DNA of 60,235 bases from Bacillota bacterium (lineage in GTDB: Bacteria > Bacillota > Negativicutes > Sporomusales > Sporomusaceae). This document shows positions 7,906-16,730 of the stretch, one piece after another. Under the pieces are notes generated by a model. The model was given only the letters and a program-made list of their open reading frames with translations, was not told the origin of the DNA and did not search any database. Location of the stretch: NCBI GenBank assembly GCA_017889705.1, contig JAGGAB010000024.1:1-60235 (forward strand). The letters run 5' to 3'. Position 1 is the stretch's first letter, and each line of letters opens with the position of its first letter. Made by a program: the position numbers and the translations under genes.

Positions 7906-8989
7906 GCTCTGCATCCTCCTTAAGCTGCTGTGACCGCCGCAAGCGGTCAAGCGTAGATTGGAAGGTCACGTAATGCGGCAGTTTCCAGTGATTAACGAAA
8001 CCAGAAGCCTCAATACCGTCAATATGGTATAACACAAACTCCTCATCTTCAGCAGGTGCCTTCTGGGGCGCGCTACTGCGAGTAGAACGATCCAAAATGC
8101 CCATAGCCATAGCCTTAAGTTCATTATGTCCGAAGCACAAACCATATCCTAAGGTAAGCTGCGGCTTTTTGTTCTTATCGCCTTGTCCGTACTGGGCAAT
8201 AATCTCCGCTTCGGTAATCAATATCTTGCCAACATAAAAGGGCGTTTGGCGTCCCGGTTGATTGATATATAACGGCACATACCCTACCCGTAATTCTCCG
8301 AGATAAGGATGAATATCGCCATAACCCCTGATGCAGCTATAGGCCAGTGCCATCATGGCTCCGGTTTCCCCTCTTGTCAGCGACTGCAGTTTAGCTGAGC
8401 GCTCACAGGGAAAATTCAGTGTTTGTCTGGTAATATCATAAACCTTTTCACTGGTTTCTCTACCTGATAAGATACCCTCCTGGCGCAATAAGTCTACCAC
8501 CTTGGGAAAGGTGTCAGGCAGCGTCTCAGGCATGGAAACAACACCAACTTCGTGGAGTATCTGTTCTATCTGTTCCTTATCTTCGGTCAGCAGCGAAAAA
8601 TCCACCAGACGCTGGGTATAATCACGGGTGGGCCCTAAAATCTGACCGCCGGGAATATCCTGAAAGGCAGCAGATATCCGCCTGATAACCTGCATGTTGG
8701 TAGTATCTACAGCCAGCGAAATATGTCGGCGCGGCTGGGTAGCCCGATACGCCCGCAAAATAAAAGATGCTTCAATGCTGTCGCCTTCGGCCTGCTTGAT
8801 TGCCAAAGCGGCAATATTGGGGGCATACAGTGAACCTTCGCCCATAACTTTGTCAACAGCAAGCCGCAGTTGTTCGCGAATCTGGTCTACTCCCAGCGGC
8901 TGAGATTTCCCCTTTAAACGAAAATAGGCTAGCAGTTTTTCCGAATTTAATATCGCTTCCGCGCCGCCTGAAACAGCTACATATCCCAT
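7883..8989 (-). CDS. phnI: PhnI, C-P lyase core subunit
   Basis: 368 residues. PhnI is the nucleosidase-type subunit that, with PhnG, PhnH and PhnL, exchanges adenine of ATP for methylphosphonate. The N-terminus GYVAVSGGAEAI and the central ALAYSCIRGYGDIHPYLGELR and LGYGLCFGHNELKAM regions are typical. The ATG at 8989 overlaps the phnH stop as TAATG and has GGGAGGGGG upstream. The C-terminal 20 residues are charged and Gln/His-rich, a little beyond the E. coli length. Confidence 0.95.
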   Translation of the reverse strand: MGYVAVSGGAEAILNSEKLLAYFRLKGKSQPLGVDQIREQLRLAVDKVMGEGSLYAPNIAALAIKQAEGDSIEASFILRAYRATQPRRHISLAVDTTNMQVIRRISAAFQDIPGGQILGPTRDYTQRLVDFSLLTEDKEQIEQILHEVGVVSMPETLPDTFPKVVDLLRQEGILSGRETSEKVYDITRQTLNFPCERSAKLQSLTRGETGAMMALAYSCIRGYGDIHPYLGELRVGYVPLYINQPGRQTPFYVGKILITEAEIIAQYGQGDKNKKPQLTLGYGLCFGHNELKAMAMGILDRSTRSSAPQKAPAEDEEFVLYHIDGIEASGFVNHWKLPHYVTFQSTLDRLRRSQQLKEDAEHAQHQAE

Positions 8990-9585
8990 TAGGCTTCCCC
9001 CTCCCAACGCACAGTGCTAGACCGGGGAACACAGGCAATATTACCGGCGGCATCTGCATAAATCACGTCAACACCCAGCGGGTATTCCCGGTTCAGGTCA
9101 GCGAGTATTTGCAAATTTTCCGTCTGCAGCCCGGTGATTACCAGTTGAGCCGAATCTCTAATTCCCGGTCCGGTCATGGTCAACATCGTTCCGTTACCTG
9201 CTGCGCTAAGACTATCAACCTGAAAAATAACGGTTGCTCCCTGCTCTGGAGTCAACAGTGTTCCGCAACTGGCCTCCTGCAATTCAGGCAACCTTTTATC
9301 TCCACAGGCTATAATGAATTCAGCGCAGTTTACCTGACAGCTTCCCGCACCGGTATTAAGCGCAAGGTATTCCGCAATATCTGATCCCGCCGCAGTGGTA
9401 TAAAAGCTGGTTTCACTGTCAAGCAAGGTCAAGGCAATTGCCGCAGAAGCCTGATTGAGATCCCGGGGCGGCACAAGCGTTAGCGACTTAAGCGCATTGA
9501 TTTTACCTGGCCGGGCCATGGCATCCAAAACCTCACGGTATATGCGCTGGGTATCAAATACTTTGTCAAAGCTAGGCTCAATCAT
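8989..9585 (-). CDS. phnH: PhnH, C-P lyase core subunit
   Basis: 198 residues, the usual PhnH length. Characteristic segments are FDKVFDTQRIYREVLDAMAR at the N-terminus, MARPG and ALTLLDSETSFYT, then PLGVDVIYAD and PRSSTVRW near the end. PhnH forms part of the PhnGHIJ core. It starts two nt after phnG ends, with GGAGGGATAAAA before the ATG, and its stop overlaps the phnI start. Confidence 0.93.
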   Translation of the reverse strand: MIEPSFDKVFDTQRIYREVLDAMARPGKINALKSLTLVPPRDLNQASAAIALTLLDSETSFYTTAAGSDIAEYLALNTGAGSCQVNCAEFIIACGDKRLPELQEASCGTLLTPEQGATVIFQVDSLSAAGNGTMLTMTGPGIRDSAQLVITGLQTENLQILADLNREYPLGVDVIYADAAGNIACVPRSSTVRWEGEA

Positions 9586-9587
9586 TT

Positions 9588-10001
9588 TTATCCCTCCATG
9601 ATCGCAAACCGCACACGGGTAGCGGCAATAAGCGCCGCCTCTTGCTGCCGGCGTGCCAAAATGCGCAGTTCTTCCTGTGATATCACATTGCGGATTTCTT
9701 CGGTCTCAGCCACCTCGGCCAGCAAGGCGGCATCAATAATCGCTGCGCATAATGCCCTGATAGAATCGTCTTCTAAGGCCACCCCGTAACCAACAACATT
9801 GTTAATACTTACTGTGGCCTCAGTCATCAGCACTTCGCCGGCATAAAACGGCGTATGCCCAACACTGTCTAAGACCTGCATCATGGTCATACAGGTTTCC
9901 GGCTGCTGCAGTACTTTGATTCCATGGTTACCGGCAATCATCTCAGCCAAATCCTGCCACACGCTCAGTTCACCCTCAGCCAATATTTCCCCTAATTCCA
10001 T
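9588..10001 (-). CDS. phnG: PhnG, C-P lyase core subunit
   Basis: About 137 residues. PhnG pairs with PhnI and PhnH in the C-P lyase core. Recognisable motifs are PETCMTMMQVLDSVG, FYAGEVLMTEATV and a GYGVALEDD segment, in family order. The ATG at 10001 has GGAGAGG directly upstream; a GTG at 10010 in frame is an alternative that would add three residues. It follows phnE closely, so transporter and enzyme genes are one transcript. Confidence 0.92.
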   Translation of the reverse strand: MELGEILAEGELSVWQDLAEMIAGNHGIKVLQQPETCMTMMQVLDSVGHTPFYAGEVLMTEATVSINNVVGYGVALEDDSIRALCAAIIDAALLAEVAETEEIRNVISQEELRILARRQQEAALIAATRVRFAIMEG

Positions 10002-10015
10002 CCTCTCCACCCCAT

Positions 10016-10834
10016 TTACAGTATTCTGGCTCTGATATAAGAAGAAATATAGTCAACAAGCGTTACCATCACTAACACTACAATCAGAATGGTAGTCATA
10101 TCCTCATACATAAAGAGGCGCATACTTGTAATAAGTTCAAATCCAATACCGCCTGCCCCGACAATACCCAAAATCGTGGCAGACCGGAAATTCAGTTCCC
10201 AGCGATAGAGACACAGTGTCACAAAATCAGGCAGTACCTGCGGCAAAATGGCATAGGTAATTACCTGCCATTTCCCGGCGCCGGTTGCCTGGAGCGCTTC
10301 AACCGGACCAGGGTCAATATTTTCAATGGAGTCTGCAAGAAATTTCCCCAGCATTCCCACCGAATGAAAGGCCAGCGCCAATACCCCCGGAAAAGGCCCT
10401 AGGCCCACAGCTGCAACAAAGATCAGGGCAAAAATGATCTCGGAGATCGAGCGAGTGGCATTTAGAATAAAGCGGCTGCAATTATACAAAAAGATATTGG
10501 GTGACGTGTTGCGGGCAGCCAACAGTCCAAAAGGCAAAGTGGCAAATACCGCCAGCGTTGTTCCCCAGATAGAAATCTGGATAGTCTCGATAGTGGGCTG
10601 AAGCAGCCTCGGCAATATAGTTAGATTGGGTGGCAGCATCCGGCTAATTATGTCAATAATATTAGGCAGTCCTTTTGACAGCTCGGTAATACTGAGATGA
10701 GTACCGTTAGCACTCCAGACATATATTCCAACACCAATAACAATAAGCGTCAATTGCCTTATCATGACTCCGGTATTTTTAAACCAGGGCATGGTCGGTT
10801 TAAGTAAAAAATAATTTTGCTTAGGCGTGGGCAT
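10016..10834 (-). CDS. phnE: PhnE, phosphonate ABC transporter permease
   Basis: 272 residues with an amphipathic N-terminus and about six membrane helices, the first at residues 26-42. The ABC permease EAA-like loop reads ALQATGAGKWQVITYAILPQ. It brings phosphonate esters across the cytoplasmic membrane with PhnC and PhnD. The start overlaps phnC by 14 nt and has AGGTGA upstream. Only one permease gene is present, so it presumably acts as a homodimer. Confidence 0.93.
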   Translation of the reverse strand: MPTPKQNYFLLKPTMPWFKNTGVMIRQLTLIVIGVGIYVWSANGTHLSITELSKGLPNIIDIISRMLPPNLTILPRLLQPTIETIQISIWGTTLAVFATLPFGLLAARNTSPNIFLYNCSRFILNATRSISEIIFALIFVAAVGLGPFPGVLALAFHSVGMLGKFLADSIENIDPGPVEALQATGAGKWQVITYAILPQVLPDFVTLCLYRWELNFRSATILGIVGAGGIGFELITSMRLFMYEDMTTILIVVLVMVTLVDYISSYIRARIL

Positions 10835-11603
10835 AAGTCACCTGCTTGTAATAAAGCTCTTCTTCCTCTGCTGCTTCAGTTGCGCCGTAAATCTGCTCGA
10901 CCTCGCTCTCAGTCAAACTGGCTGCCGGCTGGTCAAACACAATCGTTCCCTCTCTGAGACCGACAATTCTTTCGGCATATTTAGTTGCCAGTTCAATATT
11001 GTGCAGGCTAACCACCACGGTTATTGCATCCTGCTTATTGATAACCCGCAAAATATCTAGCACCCGTTCTGCCGACTTGGGATCAAGGCTGGCGACCGGT
11101 TCATCAGCCAAAACGATAGTCGGACGTTGCGCCAGCGCCCTGGCAATGCCGACACGCTGCTGCTGACCGCCGCTTAACTGGTCGGCACGCTGATAAGCTT
11201 TATGTTCTAATCCCACTCGTTTCAGGCACTGCAGTGCATAATCGATGTCCTGCTCTGAAAAAAGCTTGAGACAGCTGGTAAACACATTGGTGTGCGCCAA
11301 ACAACCGCATAATACGTTTTCCAGTACAGTTAAGCGCTTAACTAAATTAAATTGTTGAAAAATCATTCCCACCTTGCTCCGAACACTTTCAAGCCGCTTG
11401 GTTTCATGTACGGGAACACCCTGAACAATCACTTCGCCGTCAGTAGGTTTTACCAAGCCGTTAATGCAGCGCAGCAAAGTAGATTTACCGGCACCGCTTG
11501 GTCCGAGTAGCACAACAAATTCACCTGGTTTTACTGTTAGGCTGACATTCCGTAACGCCTTGGTTCCGGTGTATTCTTTACCCAAATTGCTAATTTCGAT
11601 CAT
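10821..11603 (-). CDS. phnC: PhnC, phosphonate ABC transporter ATP-binding protein
   Basis: 260 residues. ABC ATPase with Walker A GPSGAGKST, Q-loop IFQQFNLV, signature LSGGQQQRVGIARAL, Walker B IVLADEPVASLD and H-loop VSLHNIE. It powers PhnE. The ATG at 11603 has AAGGAGG nine nt upstream; the frame extends to 11645 without ribosome-binding support. The typical PhnC cue is the SLHNIELA sequence in the switch region. Confidence 0.93.
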   Translation of the reverse strand: MIEISNLGKEYTGTKALRNVSLTVKPGEFVVLLGPSGAGKSTLLRCINGLVKPTDGEVIVQGVPVHETKRLESVRSKVGMIFQQFNLVKRLTVLENVLCGCLAHTNVFTSCLKLFSEQDIDYALQCLKRVGLEHKAYQRADQLSGGQQQRVGIARALAQRPTIVLADEPVASLDPKSAERVLDILRVINKQDAITVVVSLHNIELATKYAERIVGLREGTIVFDQPAASLTESEVEQIYGATEAAEEEELYYKQVTYAHA

Positions 11604-11670
11604 AGCTACCGCCTCCTTAACTATCTTGTTGGAGTGAGCCGCCACAATGCGCAGCGGCCCTAACCCCTAA

Positions 11671-12582
11671 CTATTTTTTTGATAAGTCCAGGTTGAGAAT
11701 TTTGGCAGTTTCACGAATTACGTTATAATCGGCGTCCTTAGCCTCCATATAGCTTTCAACTTTGCCACCATACGCGCTTAATGCTGCTGGATCTTCTTTA
11801 GCTACATCTAAAAAAGCCTGTTTAATGCTTGTTTTCAGCTTGTCAGGCAAATCCTTGCGCCAGGCCCATACTGAGCCGGGAATGGGATCAGACTGATGGA
11901 TTACCTTAATATCCTTGTCACTGATTAGCTGCTTTTCTTTCATATTGCCATAAGTAATATCATCCATAGACGCTGCATCGACCTTGTGATTTTTGACTGC
12001 TAACGCCGCAGCGTCATGTCCGCCGGAATATACTACACTTTTAAAATCCTTGTCAGGATCAATATTATTCTTTTTGTAAAAAGAACGCGGAATCAAATTG
12101 CCAGAAGTCGATGCCGGATCAACAAAGGCATAGGTATGGCCCTTGATGTCGGCTAATTTTTCAATACCGCTGCCAGGCCAGGTAACAACAATGCTTTTAT
12201 AAGAAGTTCCTGAACCCTTGCGGCTTTCTACCGCATAGGCCTCGGCATTGGCTTTATCGGCAGCCAGTATGTAGGAAAATGGTCCAAAATAGGCAATATC
12301 CAGTTTGCCGGCTCGCATAGCCTCGATAACTCCGGAATAGTCGGTTGCTACAAACAGTTCTACAGGCAACCCGGTTTTCTTCTCCAGATAAGTAGTAAGC
12401 GGCTTATAGGCGTCCCGTGTTTTCTGAGCATCTTCAGCCGGAATCGCCCCGACGCGTAGTACTTTGAGTTCGGGTGCCGCCGGCTGCGCTGTGTTTTTTG
12501 CGCCGCCTCCACAACCTGCCATAACCACCGCCAGCGCTAATAAACATACACCGAGAAATAATCCAACCCGTTTTTTCATCAT
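11671..12582 (-). CDS. phnD: PhnD, phosphonate-binding lipoprotein
   Basis: 303 residues. The signal peptide ends in a lipobox with Cys at about residue 24 (VVMAGC), so the protein is membrane-anchored. The mature part shows PhnD-type features: LRVGAIPAEDAQKTRDAYKP, GKLDIAYFGPFSYILA and YAFVDPASTSGNLIPR (the conserved SASG/STSG phosphonate-binding region). AAAGGAGG lies just upstream; a second ATG three nt downstream is an equally good start. It is the first transporter gene after the regulator phnF. Confidence 0.93.
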   Translation of the reverse strand: MMKKRVGLFLGVCLLALAVVMAGCGGGAKNTAQPAAPELKVLRVGAIPAEDAQKTRDAYKPLTTYLEKKTGLPVELFVATDYSGVIEAMRAGKLDIAYFGPFSYILAADKANAEAYAVESRKGSGTSYKSIVVTWPGSGIEKLADIKGHTYAFVDPASTSGNLIPRSFYKKNNIDPDKDFKSVVYSGGHDAAALAVKNHKVDAASMDDITYGNMKEKQLISDKDIKVIHQSDPIPGSVWAWRKDLPDKLKTSIKQAFLDVAKEDPAALSAYGGKVESYMEAKDADYNVIRETAKILNLDLSKK

Positions 12583-12597
12583 AGCCCTCCTTTAGAT

Positions 12598-13323
12598 TCA
12601 CCAAGCGATACTTAGCTTTGCAAGGTCTCCACGATAACAAGAAAGATTGTATTCAATCAGGATATCATCCTGGGATTTTAAAATATTCTCAGCCTTAATA
12701 ACCGGCATATTACCCGGAATCTCCAGCACCAACGCTTCTTCCTGACTGGGAAAACTGGCCCGCAGCACTGACTTGACCCGGTGCGGCGTGATTCCATATT
12801 GTTCAAAGACAAGCGATAATGACTGAAAATCGGCAATGCGCTCAAACAGCCCGGGGAAATAGTCTGATGGCAAATATACCTGTGACAACAAAAATGGCTT
12901 ATCATTTACAAAGCGCAGCACCTGAACACAGTAAACCGATTCATCAGCTGCAAGTGCCAACGCATCTTGCACCACAGACGGCGCAATCATCTCGGTTGCC
13001 CGAAGAATTTTGTTGGTGGGTACTTTGCCTGCTTGCACGATATTTTCGGTAAAGCGATTCTTATTTGACAACTGATACTCCAGAAAATCCAAGGGCGCTT
13101 TGGCCACAAACGTTCCTTTGCCTTTGAGCTTATACAGCACCCCTACCCGGCACAACTCATCAACAGCCTGCCTGATGGTATGACGGTTAACCCGGTTGGC
13201 CCGGCTGAGTTCCATTTCGGTGGGAATTTGCTGCCCTTCTTTATAAAAGCCGGCTTCAATTTGCTGCTGAATGTTATTCATTAACTGCCGGTAATAAGGA
13301 ATACCATTTTCACGATCAACCAT
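12598..13323 (-). CDS. phnF: PhnF-like GntR/UTRA transcriptional regulator
   Basis: 241 residues. The N-terminal winged helix of the GntR family is clear (YRQLMNNIQQQIEAGFYKEG, then SRANRVNRHTIRQAVDEL and GKGTFVAK at about residue 75), followed by a UTRA effector-binding domain (ALAADESVYCVQVLRFVNDK). It is the first gene of the phn operon, which is the usual place of PhnF, a repressor released by a phosphonate or pathway intermediate. The ATG at 13323 has AAAGGGTG upstream. The palindrome at 13469-13494 between promoter and gene is a candidate operator. Confidence 0.85.
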   Translation of the reverse strand: MVDRENGIPYYRQLMNNIQQQIEAGFYKEGQQIPTEMELSRANRVNRHTIRQAVDELCRVGVLYKLKGKGTFVAKAPLDFLEYQLSNKNRFTENIVQAGKVPTNKILRATEMIAPSVVQDALALAADESVYCVQVLRFVNDKPFLLSQVYLPSDYFPGLFERIADFQSLSLVFEQYGITPHRVKSVLRASFPSQEEALVLEIPGNMPVIKAENILKSQDDILIEYNLSCYRGDLAKLSIAW

Positions 13324-13468
13324 GTTTTGCACCCTTTCGTCGTTGACTACCCTGTCTACTCTCTCTTTAACGAGGAGAATATACCCCCTACGGCCACAGG
13401 CGAGCACCTAAGTGCCTGATTCGAGTTTTCATTCATCCGGATGTCTAGACCTTCCCTGTATATCATTT

Positions 13469-13494
13469 GTGCCGCTCTTATATAAGAGCGGCAC
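13469..13494. promoter_or_regulatory. Perfect 26-bp palindrome in the phn leader, candidate operator or hairpin
   Basis: Each half reads GTGCCGCTCTTA|T and is perfectly mirrored. Symmetry continues outward with one mismatch to about 13461-13503 (TATCATT and its complement). It lies between the probable Pho-controlled promoter and phnF. Dimeric GntR proteins bind palindromes, so it may be the PhnF operator; in RNA it would form a strong hairpin. There is no T-run on the phn-sense strand, so a simple terminator is less likely. Confidence 0.55.
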
Positions 13495-13565
13495 ATAATG
13501 ATAGGAACTATTTAATTTTGAGAGGGAGATATGGGTTAAGAGGTTGCTTGACCTTATTATCCCAT

Positions 13566-13609
13566 ACTATAGTTTGCCGCGTGTTAACCTGATGTTAAAT
13601 ACTGGTTAA
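13566..13609 (-). promoter_or_regulatory. Probable Pho box and promoter of the phn operon
   Basis: On the minus strand three hexamers TTAACC, TTAACA, TTAACA start exactly 11 bp apart (13609, 13598, 13587), separated by 5-nt spacers. This direct-repeat period is the hallmark of PhoP binding sites in Bacillus-type Firmicutes. Ten bp further on is TATAGT (13571-13566), a reasonable -10 element, with no good -35 hexamer at the expected place, as in activator-dependent promoters. Phosphate-starvation control of the phn operon is the natural reading. Confidence 0.7.
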
Positions 13610-13641
13610 TTCTGCAGAACAGGCAAAACAAGCTCAAAGCG

Positions 13642-13677
13642 AAAGCGGCCTTTACCCACTTGGGCAAAGGCCGCTTT
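13642..13677 (-). terminator. Terminator after the uxu-dct operon
   Basis: A 12-13 bp stem with arms AAAGCGGCCTTT and its complement around a short loop, 17 nt beyond the dctP stop. It separates the TRAP transporter transcript from the phn promoter region. Confidence 0.7.
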
Positions 13678-13693
13678 ATTTAGCTGCATTATA

Positions 13694-14713
13694 TTATTTG
13701 GCAACTTTTTGGATGGCTTCCAACTCAGCTTTGAAATCAACACCATATTTGTCGACAACAGCTTTGGCAGCATCCTGCCATGGTTTTACATCTTTAACTT
13801 CGGTTACTACTACACCGCTTTTAATGAGTTTATCCATAGCGTCTTTTTCATATTTATCCCATTGCTCGCGCTGGTATTGTACCGAATCCTGAGCTGCTTG
13901 TTTAATAAGAGCGCGGTCTTCTTCAGACAATTTGTCATAGGTAGCTTTGCTCATCATTAACACTTCAGGAACACGTTGATGGCTGTCAAGCACATAGTTT
14001 TTTACAGCCTGGTTATGATTGGCAGTCAGGTAGCTTGGCGCATTGTTTTCTGCACCATCGATAACACCGGTCTGCAAGGCACTGAATACTTCACCATAAG
14101 CCATTGGAGTGGCGCTGGCGCCAAAGGCTTTCATCAGGTCAATATTGATAGCATTTTGAATTACGCGGATTTTCATGCCTTTAAGATCATCTGGGGTTTT
14201 AACAGGATTTTTAGTGTAAAAGCTGCGGGAGCCTGAGCTGTAGTAAGCCAGACCAACCATCTTGGATTTATCAAGGCTAGCTAACATTTGCTTGCCGGAC
14301 TCACTGTTAAGATAACGCCATACATGAGCATCATCATTGAAGATGTACGGCAGGGAATATACGCCGAAGGCTTTGTTGAACTCAGCCAGATTGCCTGTGC
14401 TTACACGGGTAAATTCCAGTGAACCCATTTGAATCTGCTGAACCACTGATTTTTCATCACCAAGCTGAGCAGAATCAAATACTTTAATTTGGATGCGGCC
14501 TTTGCTGCGCTCGTTAACCAATTCAGCAAACTTTTTATCGCCAAGTGTTGTCGGATAATCGGCCGGATGTGCTTCTGCCAAACGGAAGGAATACTTAGCC
14601 TTCTGTCCGTCACCTGCCGCTGAATCCTTTTTAGCTCCGCCGCAACCTGCTACTACAAGCCCGGCTCCTAATACAACTGCTAAACATGCTGCTAACCATT
14701 TTCTGTTTTTCAT
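13694..14713 (-). CDS. dctP: TRAP transporter substrate-binding protein DctP
   Basis: 339 residues. The lipobox (LVVAGC near residue 24) predicts a lipoprotein form of a DctP/SiaP-type binding protein. Family features: FRLAEAHPADYPTTLGDKKF at the mature N-terminus, MKIRVIQNAINIDLMKAFGA (the ligand-carboxylate arginine region) and TGVIDGAENN. Position with dctQ, dctM and uxuA argues for a hexuronate or a related sugar acid as ligand (inference). The ATG at 14713 is preceded by GAGGGGGA; five residues upstream in frame are unlikely to be used. Confidence 0.9.
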   Translation of the reverse strand: MKNRKWLAACLAVVLGAGLVVAGCGGAKKDSAAGDGQKAKYSFRLAEAHPADYPTTLGDKKFAELVNERSKGRIQIKVFDSAQLGDEKSVVQQIQMGSLEFTRVSTGNLAEFNKAFGVYSLPYIFNDDAHVWRYLNSESGKQMLASLDKSKMVGLAYYSSGSRSFYTKNPVKTPDDLKGMKIRVIQNAINIDLMKAFGASATPMAYGEVFSALQTGVIDGAENNAPSYLTANHNQAVKNYVLDSHQRVPEVLMMSKATYDKLSEEDRALIKQAAQDSVQYQREQWDKYEKDAMDKLIKSGVVVTEVKDVKPWQDAAKAVVDKYGVDFKAELEAIQKVAK

Positions 14714-14816
14714 TTTTTTCCCCCTCAAAAATTTAATGCAAAAATGGTAATACCCTGACAGTTATTAGTAACGCAACCGCCTCCTCTTACCCTTAATCTG
14801 CATATACAGCAACTCT

Positions 14817-16109
14817 CTATTTAAAGAGAGAGGGCAACCAAAGAACGGTTTGCGGAATATAGGTAATCAGGAATAACACGACAAACATTGCATAGAAAAA
14901 CGGCATCATGGCCTTGGTACCTTGGGAAATACTTACGCCGCCAATGGCGCAGCCAATGAAGAGTACCGTACCTACCGGCGGTGTTAATAAGCCCATACCG
15001 GCATTAAAGATCAGCATCAAACCAAAATGGACAGGGTCCATACCCATAGCAGTGGCTACCGGCAGCAGAACAGGCGTTAAGATCAGGATCATCGGCGCCA
15101 TATCCATTGGTCCGCCTAAGATTAGCAGCAAAATATTAATCATTAACAAGATTACATATTTATTATCGGAAACACTCATAAACCATTGGGTAATCATATC
15201 AGGAATGCTGAGATAAGCCATTACATACCCAAAAGCAGCCGACGCGGCAATCAGGAAGTACACCATAAGGACTGTCCGGAGTGTCCGTTTAAGCACACTC
15301 CACATCCTGGTTACCGGCACATCGCGATAATAGCCGAAAGCCAAAATAAACGAGTATACAACAGCAATTGCACCAGATTCTGTAGCGGTAAACACACCGG
15401 AAATAATACCACCAAGAATAATGAACGCCGGTGAAATAGACAAAATTCCATTAAACACAATACCAGGGATGGCTCTTTTAGCAACAGGATCGCTCACCGG
15501 ATAGTTCCGTTTTTTCGCAATAATATAAGCAACCGTCATCAACGAAGCCAAGAGCATAAGGCCTGGCACAATACCGCCGAGGAACAGGCTCTTAATCGAG
15601 ATACCACCGGCAACTACGGAAAACAGTACCAGGTTATGGCTTGGCGGCACAACAACACCTTGAATAGCTGAAGAAATCGTCAGACCAACCGCATAGTCGG
15701 CATCATAACCTTTTTTCTTCATGGCCGGAATCATAACCGAACCGACTGAGGCGGCATCGGCACCGGCTGAACCCGAGATATTGCCAAAGAACATGCAGGC
15801 AATACAGTTTACCAAGGCCAAACCGCCGCGAATTCTGCCTACCAGAAGGCTCGCAAAATCGACAAGCCGTTGAGCCAGACCACCTTCGCCCATAATCTGA
15901 CCGGTAAGGATAAAGAACGGAATAGCCAGAAGCGAAAAGGTGCTTACGCCGTTAATCATCTGCTGACCGACGGTGGGCAGGGGAACCTCCAAAAACATCA
16001 TAGTAAACAGCGAAGAGGCAAATAGTGCTTGTGCTACCGGCAGCCGCAACAAAACAAAACCAATAAAACTGATGGCCAGTAACCAAACTGCAATATCATT
16101 TACATCCAT
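14817..16109 (-). CDS. dctM: TRAP transporter large permease DctM
   Basis: 430 residues, about 12 hydrophobic segments, with DctM signatures: ALFASSLFTMMFLEVPLPTV, IPFFILTGQIMGEGGLAQRL, GSAGADAASVGSVMIPAMK and VVPPSHNLVLFS. It is the ion-coupled transport subunit, driven by a sodium or proton gradient and fed by DctP. Its ATG overlaps the dctQ stop as TAATG, so the two permease subunits are translationally coupled. About 100 nt separate it from dctP. Confidence 0.93.
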   Translation of the reverse strand: MDVNDIAVWLLAISFIGFVLLRLPVAQALFASSLFTMMFLEVPLPTVGQQMINGVSTFSLLAIPFFILTGQIMGEGGLAQRLVDFASLLVGRIRGGLALVNCIACMFFGNISGSAGADAASVGSVMIPAMKKKGYDADYAVGLTISSAIQGVVVPPSHNLVLFSVVAGGISIKSLFLGGIVPGLMLLASLMTVAYIIAKKRNYPVSDPVAKRAIPGIVFNGILSISPAFIILGGIISGVFTATESGAIAVVYSFILAFGYYRDVPVTRMWSVLKRTLRTVLMVYFLIAASAAFGYVMAYLSIPDMITQWFMSVSDNKYVILLMINILLLILGGPMDMAPMILILTPVLLPVATAMGMDPVHFGLMLIFNAGMGLLTPPVGTVLFIGCAIGGVSISQGTKAMMPFFYAMFVVLFLITYIPQTVLWLPSLFK

Positions 16110-16630
16110 TATGCTTGATCCTCCGCGTCCCCGCCAACCTCAAGATCAGAACCTTTGTGGCGTTTTGTATCAATACCTGCAAGGTGCAGCAGGGAATAGG
16201 CGCATACCATCAGACCGCTGACAGGCATGACCAAGTACACAATACTGTTTGGCAACTTGGTAGCAGGCAGGGTGGAATCAAACATGAGTACCGTGAATTC
16301 CCAGCCATACACAACAAAGTAAAGCCCATACATCAGTCCCATCAGGTCAATCCATTTGTCAATCCAGCGATTGACACTAGCCGGCAACAGATCGGTCAAC
16401 GCTTCAACGCCCATATGAACTCCCTCGCGAAAGCCAATGGCTATTCCCATGAAGGCAAACCATACCAAGCAGAGCAAGATGCCCTCTTCTGACCAGAAGA
16501 AGACAAAGTTAAAGAATTTCCGCGTCAGCACTTGAACAAACATTACAATGATAACACCAAGCAATGCCAGAATCGCGAATGACTCAAAGAACGTATCTAT
16601 TTTTAAAGCGATTTTTTTTAATAAATCCAA
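16109..16630 (-). CDS. dctQ: TRAP transporter small permease DctQ
   Basis: 173 residues with four membrane helices and the DctQ motif RKFFNFVFFWSEEGILLCLV (FxWxEE in the second helix). It forms the membrane complex with DctM. The start codon is TTG at 16630, supported by GGAGGGG nine nt upstream. The C-terminal 20 residues are acidic and polar. It lies about 100 nt after uxuA, with a hairpin between. Confidence 0.88.
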   Translation of the reverse strand: MDLLKKIALKIDTFFESFAILALLGVIIVMFVQVLTRKFFNFVFFWSEEGILLCLVWFAFMGIAIGFREGVHMGVEALTDLLPASVNRWIDKWIDLMGLMYGLYFVVYGWEFTVLMFDSTLPATKLPNSIVYLVMPVSGLMVCAYSLLHLAGIDTKRHKGSDLEVGGDAEDQA

Positions 16631-16670
16631 CTCGTTCTGCCCCTCCTATCTTTTTTCGCAGCTACGCCGC

Positions 16671-16705
16671 CCTACCCCGTCTGTACTATTCAGAACCGGG
16701 GTAGG
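16671..16705 (-). other. Hairpin between uxuA and dctQ
   Basis: Arms CCTACCCC and GGGGTAGG with further partial pairing lie in the 100-nt gap between uxuA and dctQ. There is no T-run on the minus strand. It may adjust relative expression of enzyme and transporter by transcript processing or partial termination. Confidence 0.4.
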
Positions 16706-16730
16706 AACAACCGTGTTTTAGGAAAGTTTA

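Noticed and set aside
16671..16705. Terminator splitting uxuA from dctQMP
   Set aside because: The hairpin has no T-run on the minus strand and no promoter is visible before dctQ, so I keep the genes in one operon.
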